Made by a program: the position numbers and the translations under genes
Assembly (NCBI GenBank): GCA_044376465.1
Contig: JBILKW010000099.1
Coordinates: 1 to 8,392, forward strand
DNA length: 8,392 bases
Source: CAJBVG01 sp044376465
Lineage (GTDB): Bacteria; Bacteroidota; Bacteroidia; Sphingobacteriales; Sphingobacteriaceae
Direction: 5' to 3'
Part shown: positions 7,221 to 8,392 of the stretch, one piece after another
Position numbering within the stretch: the stretch's first letter is position 1
How the letters are laid out: every line of letters starts with the position of its first letter
Notes under the pieces: generated by a model
Told to the model about the DNA's origin: nothing
Database searches by the model: none
Seen by the model: the letters and a program-made list of their open reading frames with translations, nothing else

Positions 7221-8256
7221 ATTAATTCTCCGCCCTATTTTCTTTCTGTTTGACCCAGAAAAAATACATCATTTTGTTTTTAAACTCATAAAAATATCAC
7301 AGGCTATTCCTGGTATTTCTGCAATAACTAAGAGTATATTTGAGGTAAATAACAGTAAACTAAAGCGAACAGTTTTTGGCATCGAATTTCCAAATCCAGT
7401 AGGTTTAGCTGCCGGATTTGATAAAGATGCAAAGTTATATAAAGAGCTAGCCAACTTTGGTTTTGGTTTTATTGAAATAGGAACCATTACCCCTGTAGGG
7501 CAAGAGGGAAACCCTAAACCACGCATGTTTAGGCTACCTGCAGATAGCGGGCTTATAAATAGAATGGGCTTTAACAACCAAGGCTTAGAAGGTGCAATAG
7601 AACGTTTAAAGTCTAAACCAAGCCATTTAATTGTAGGCGGTAACATTGGTAAAAACAAAATCACTTCGAATGAAGATGCCGTAAAAGATTACGAAAAATG
7701 CTTCGAAGGGCTATTTCCTTATGTAGATTATTTTGTGGTAAATGTTAGCTCTCCAAACACTCCTAATTTAAGAGCATTACAAGAAAAAGAACCCTTAAAA
7801 GCCTTGTTAAACCATTTGCAAAAACTCAACGAGCAACAGGAAAAAAGCAAACCAATTTTATTAAAAATTGCGCCCGATTTAACGAATGAGCAATTAGATG
7901 ATATTGTAGAAATAGTAAACGAAACTAAAATCGCAGGTGTAATTGCAAGTAATACTACCATCTCCAGAGATAATTTAACAACAAACAGAACATCACTTGA
8001 TCACATTGGTGCCGGAGGTTTAAGTGGCAAACCCTTAACTAAAAGATCCACAGAAGTGATTAAATACCTAAGCACAAAATCTAACAACAGTTTCCCTATT
8101 ATTGGCGTGGGCGGAATACACAGCGCCAAAGATGCCATCGATAAATTAAATGCTGGAGCAAGCTTGGTACAGCTTTATACAGGCTTTATTTACGAAGGAC
8201 CGGGATTGGTGAAGAGGATAAATGAGGAGATACTAGATGTTGGTATTAAGAATTAA
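7210..8256 (+). CDS. pyrD: Dihydroorotate dehydrogenase (quinone), class 2
   Basis: FMN enzyme of the inner membrane that oxidises dihydroorotate to orotate in pyrimidine synthesis and passes electrons to quinone. At 348 residues it has the class 2 length, including the N-terminal membrane-associated helices (KLILRPIFFLFDPEKIHHFVFKL, in residues 4-26). Motifs in order: FPNPVGLAAGFDKDA (60-74), GFIEIGTITPVGQEGNPKPR (86-105), RMGFNNQG (118-125), GGNIGKNK (143-150), NVSSPNTPNLR (178-188) with catalytic base Ser181 as in class 2 enzymes, LLKIAPDL (217-224), IASNTTI (245-251), GGLSGKPL (269-276) and the FMN-phosphate loop IIGVGGIHSAKDA (297-309), then QLYTGFIYEGP. The ATG overlaps mnmD by 11 bases. 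It is the last gene of the unit; its final codons and TAA stop lie inside a palindrome and the first repeat of an array. Confidence 0.97.
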   Translation: MFYKLILRPIFFLFDPEKIHHFVFKLIKISQAIPGISAITKSIFEVNNSKLKRTVFGIEFPNPVGLAAGFDKDAKLYKELANFGFGFIEIGTITPVGQEGNPKPRMFRLPADSGLINRMGFNNQGLEGAIERLKSKPSHLIVGGNIGKNKITSNEDAVKDYEKCFEGLFPYVDYFVVNVSSPNTPNLRALQEKEPLKALLNHLQKLNEQQEKSKPILLKIAPDLTNEQLDDIVEIVNETKIAGVIASNTTISRDNLTTNRTSLDHIGAGGLSGKPLTKRSTEVIKYLSTKSNNSFPIIGVGGIHSAKDAIDKLNAGASLVQLYTGFIYEGPGLVKRINEEILDVGIKN

Positions 8257-8266
8257 TTCTTAATAC
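8243..8266. repeat. Perfect 24-base palindrome across the pyrD stop codon
   Basis: The left arm GTATTAAGAATT (8243-8254) is exactly complementary to the right arm AATTCTTAATAC (8255-8266), with no loop. It covers the last codons of pyrD and its TAA stop. In RNA it could form an AT-rich hairpin at the end of the operon and slow 3' decay or aid termination, but it lacks the GC stem and clear T-run of an intrinsic terminator. It may simply reflect the start of the heptamer array that follows. Confidence 0.6.
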
Positions 8267-8280
8267 TTAATTCTTAATAC
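8253..8280 (+). repeat. Heptamer tandem repeat array A after pyrD
   Basis: Four head-to-tail heptamers alternate exactly between TTAATTC and TTAATAC, so the array is also two perfect copies of a 14-base unit. The first copy includes part of the pyrD stop codon. A 25-base pyrimidine-rich stretch (8281-8305) separates it from array B, whose units differ at one position (TAAAT in place of TTAAT). Confidence 0.85.
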
Positions 8281-8305
8281 TCTACTACTCTTCCTCTCTA
8301 ACGAC

Positions 8306-8347
8306 TAAATTCTAAATACTAAATTCTAAATACTAAATACTAACAAC
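8306..8347 (+). repeat. Heptamer tandem repeat array B
   Basis: Six heptamers run head to tail: TAAATTC, TAAATAC, TAAATTC, TAAATAC, TAAATAC and a decayed TAACAAC, followed by TAG. The alternation of TTC and TAC endings is the same as in array A, giving a shared consensus TWAATWC. The remaining 45 bases to the window edge (8348-8392) include a run of six C (8364-8369) and no recognisable gene or terminator. Confidence 0.85.
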
Positions 8348-8392
8348 TAGACAAAAACTCTTTCCCCCCTTATCTGTTAAGCCTTCATGACT

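Noticed and set aside
7269..7961. Leftward open frames opposite pyrD
   Set aside because: pyrD is unambiguous over this stretch, and the reverse frames encode only complement-derived hydrophobic sequence.
8253..8347. CRISPR array
   Set aside because: Units are 7 bases with no unique spacers of 25-40 bases between them and no cas genes.
8243..8392. Intrinsic terminator after pyrD
   Set aside because: The palindrome has no GC-rich stem and no clear T-run follows it; the C6 run at 8364-8369 is not part of a hairpin.

Overview
The window is an AT-rich chromosomal segment that most likely comes from a member of the Bacteroidota. I infer this from four things: the style of the predicted proteins (ValS, class 2 PyrD, stand-alone MnmD); the short A-rich leaders without clear Shine-Dalgarno sequences; TAnnTTTG-type -7 promoter boxes; and a solitary HsdR-N-terminal-type nuclease gene beside holA. 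I cannot name the genus. Nothing points to a plasmid, phage or island: there is no transposase, integrase, tRNA or CRISPR array, and all genes look like vertically inherited chromosomal genes.

Layout. The left half (positions 1-3945) is read leftwards as a tight run: valS (valyl-tRNA synthetase), a 147-residue PD-(D/E)XK nuclease-like protein, and holA (DNA polymerase III delta), which runs off the left edge. The gaps between these genes are 1 and 2 bases, so one transcript is very likely. The right half (4119-8256) is read rightwards: an LpoB-like lipoprotein, a COG3014-type TPR lipoprotein, a secreted single-domain rhodanese, mnmD (tRNA wobble-uridine methyltransferase) and pyrD (dihydroorotate dehydrogenase). 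Gaps here are 3 and 23 bases, followed by overlaps of 14 and 11 bases, so this also looks like one transcription unit. Between the halves is a divergent control region of about 170 bases with a TAnnTTTG box facing each way and a small inverted repeat. After pyrD the last 136 bases hold no gene but contain two short arrays of heptamer repeats and a perfect 24-base palindrome across the pyrD stop codon.

How the genes fit together. The leftward unit joins translation (ValS) and replication (clamp-loader delta) with a putative nuclease of unknown role. In the rightward unit the two lipoproteins probably act together in the envelope, possibly in peptidoglycan synthesis by analogy with LpoB. The rhodanese, MnmD and PyrD do not share one pathway, so this is probably a housekeeping operon of mixed content. 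I see no convincing new multi-gene system. The items most worth checking are the heptamer repeat arrays after pyrD, the solitary nuclease between valS and holA, and the lipoprotein pair.
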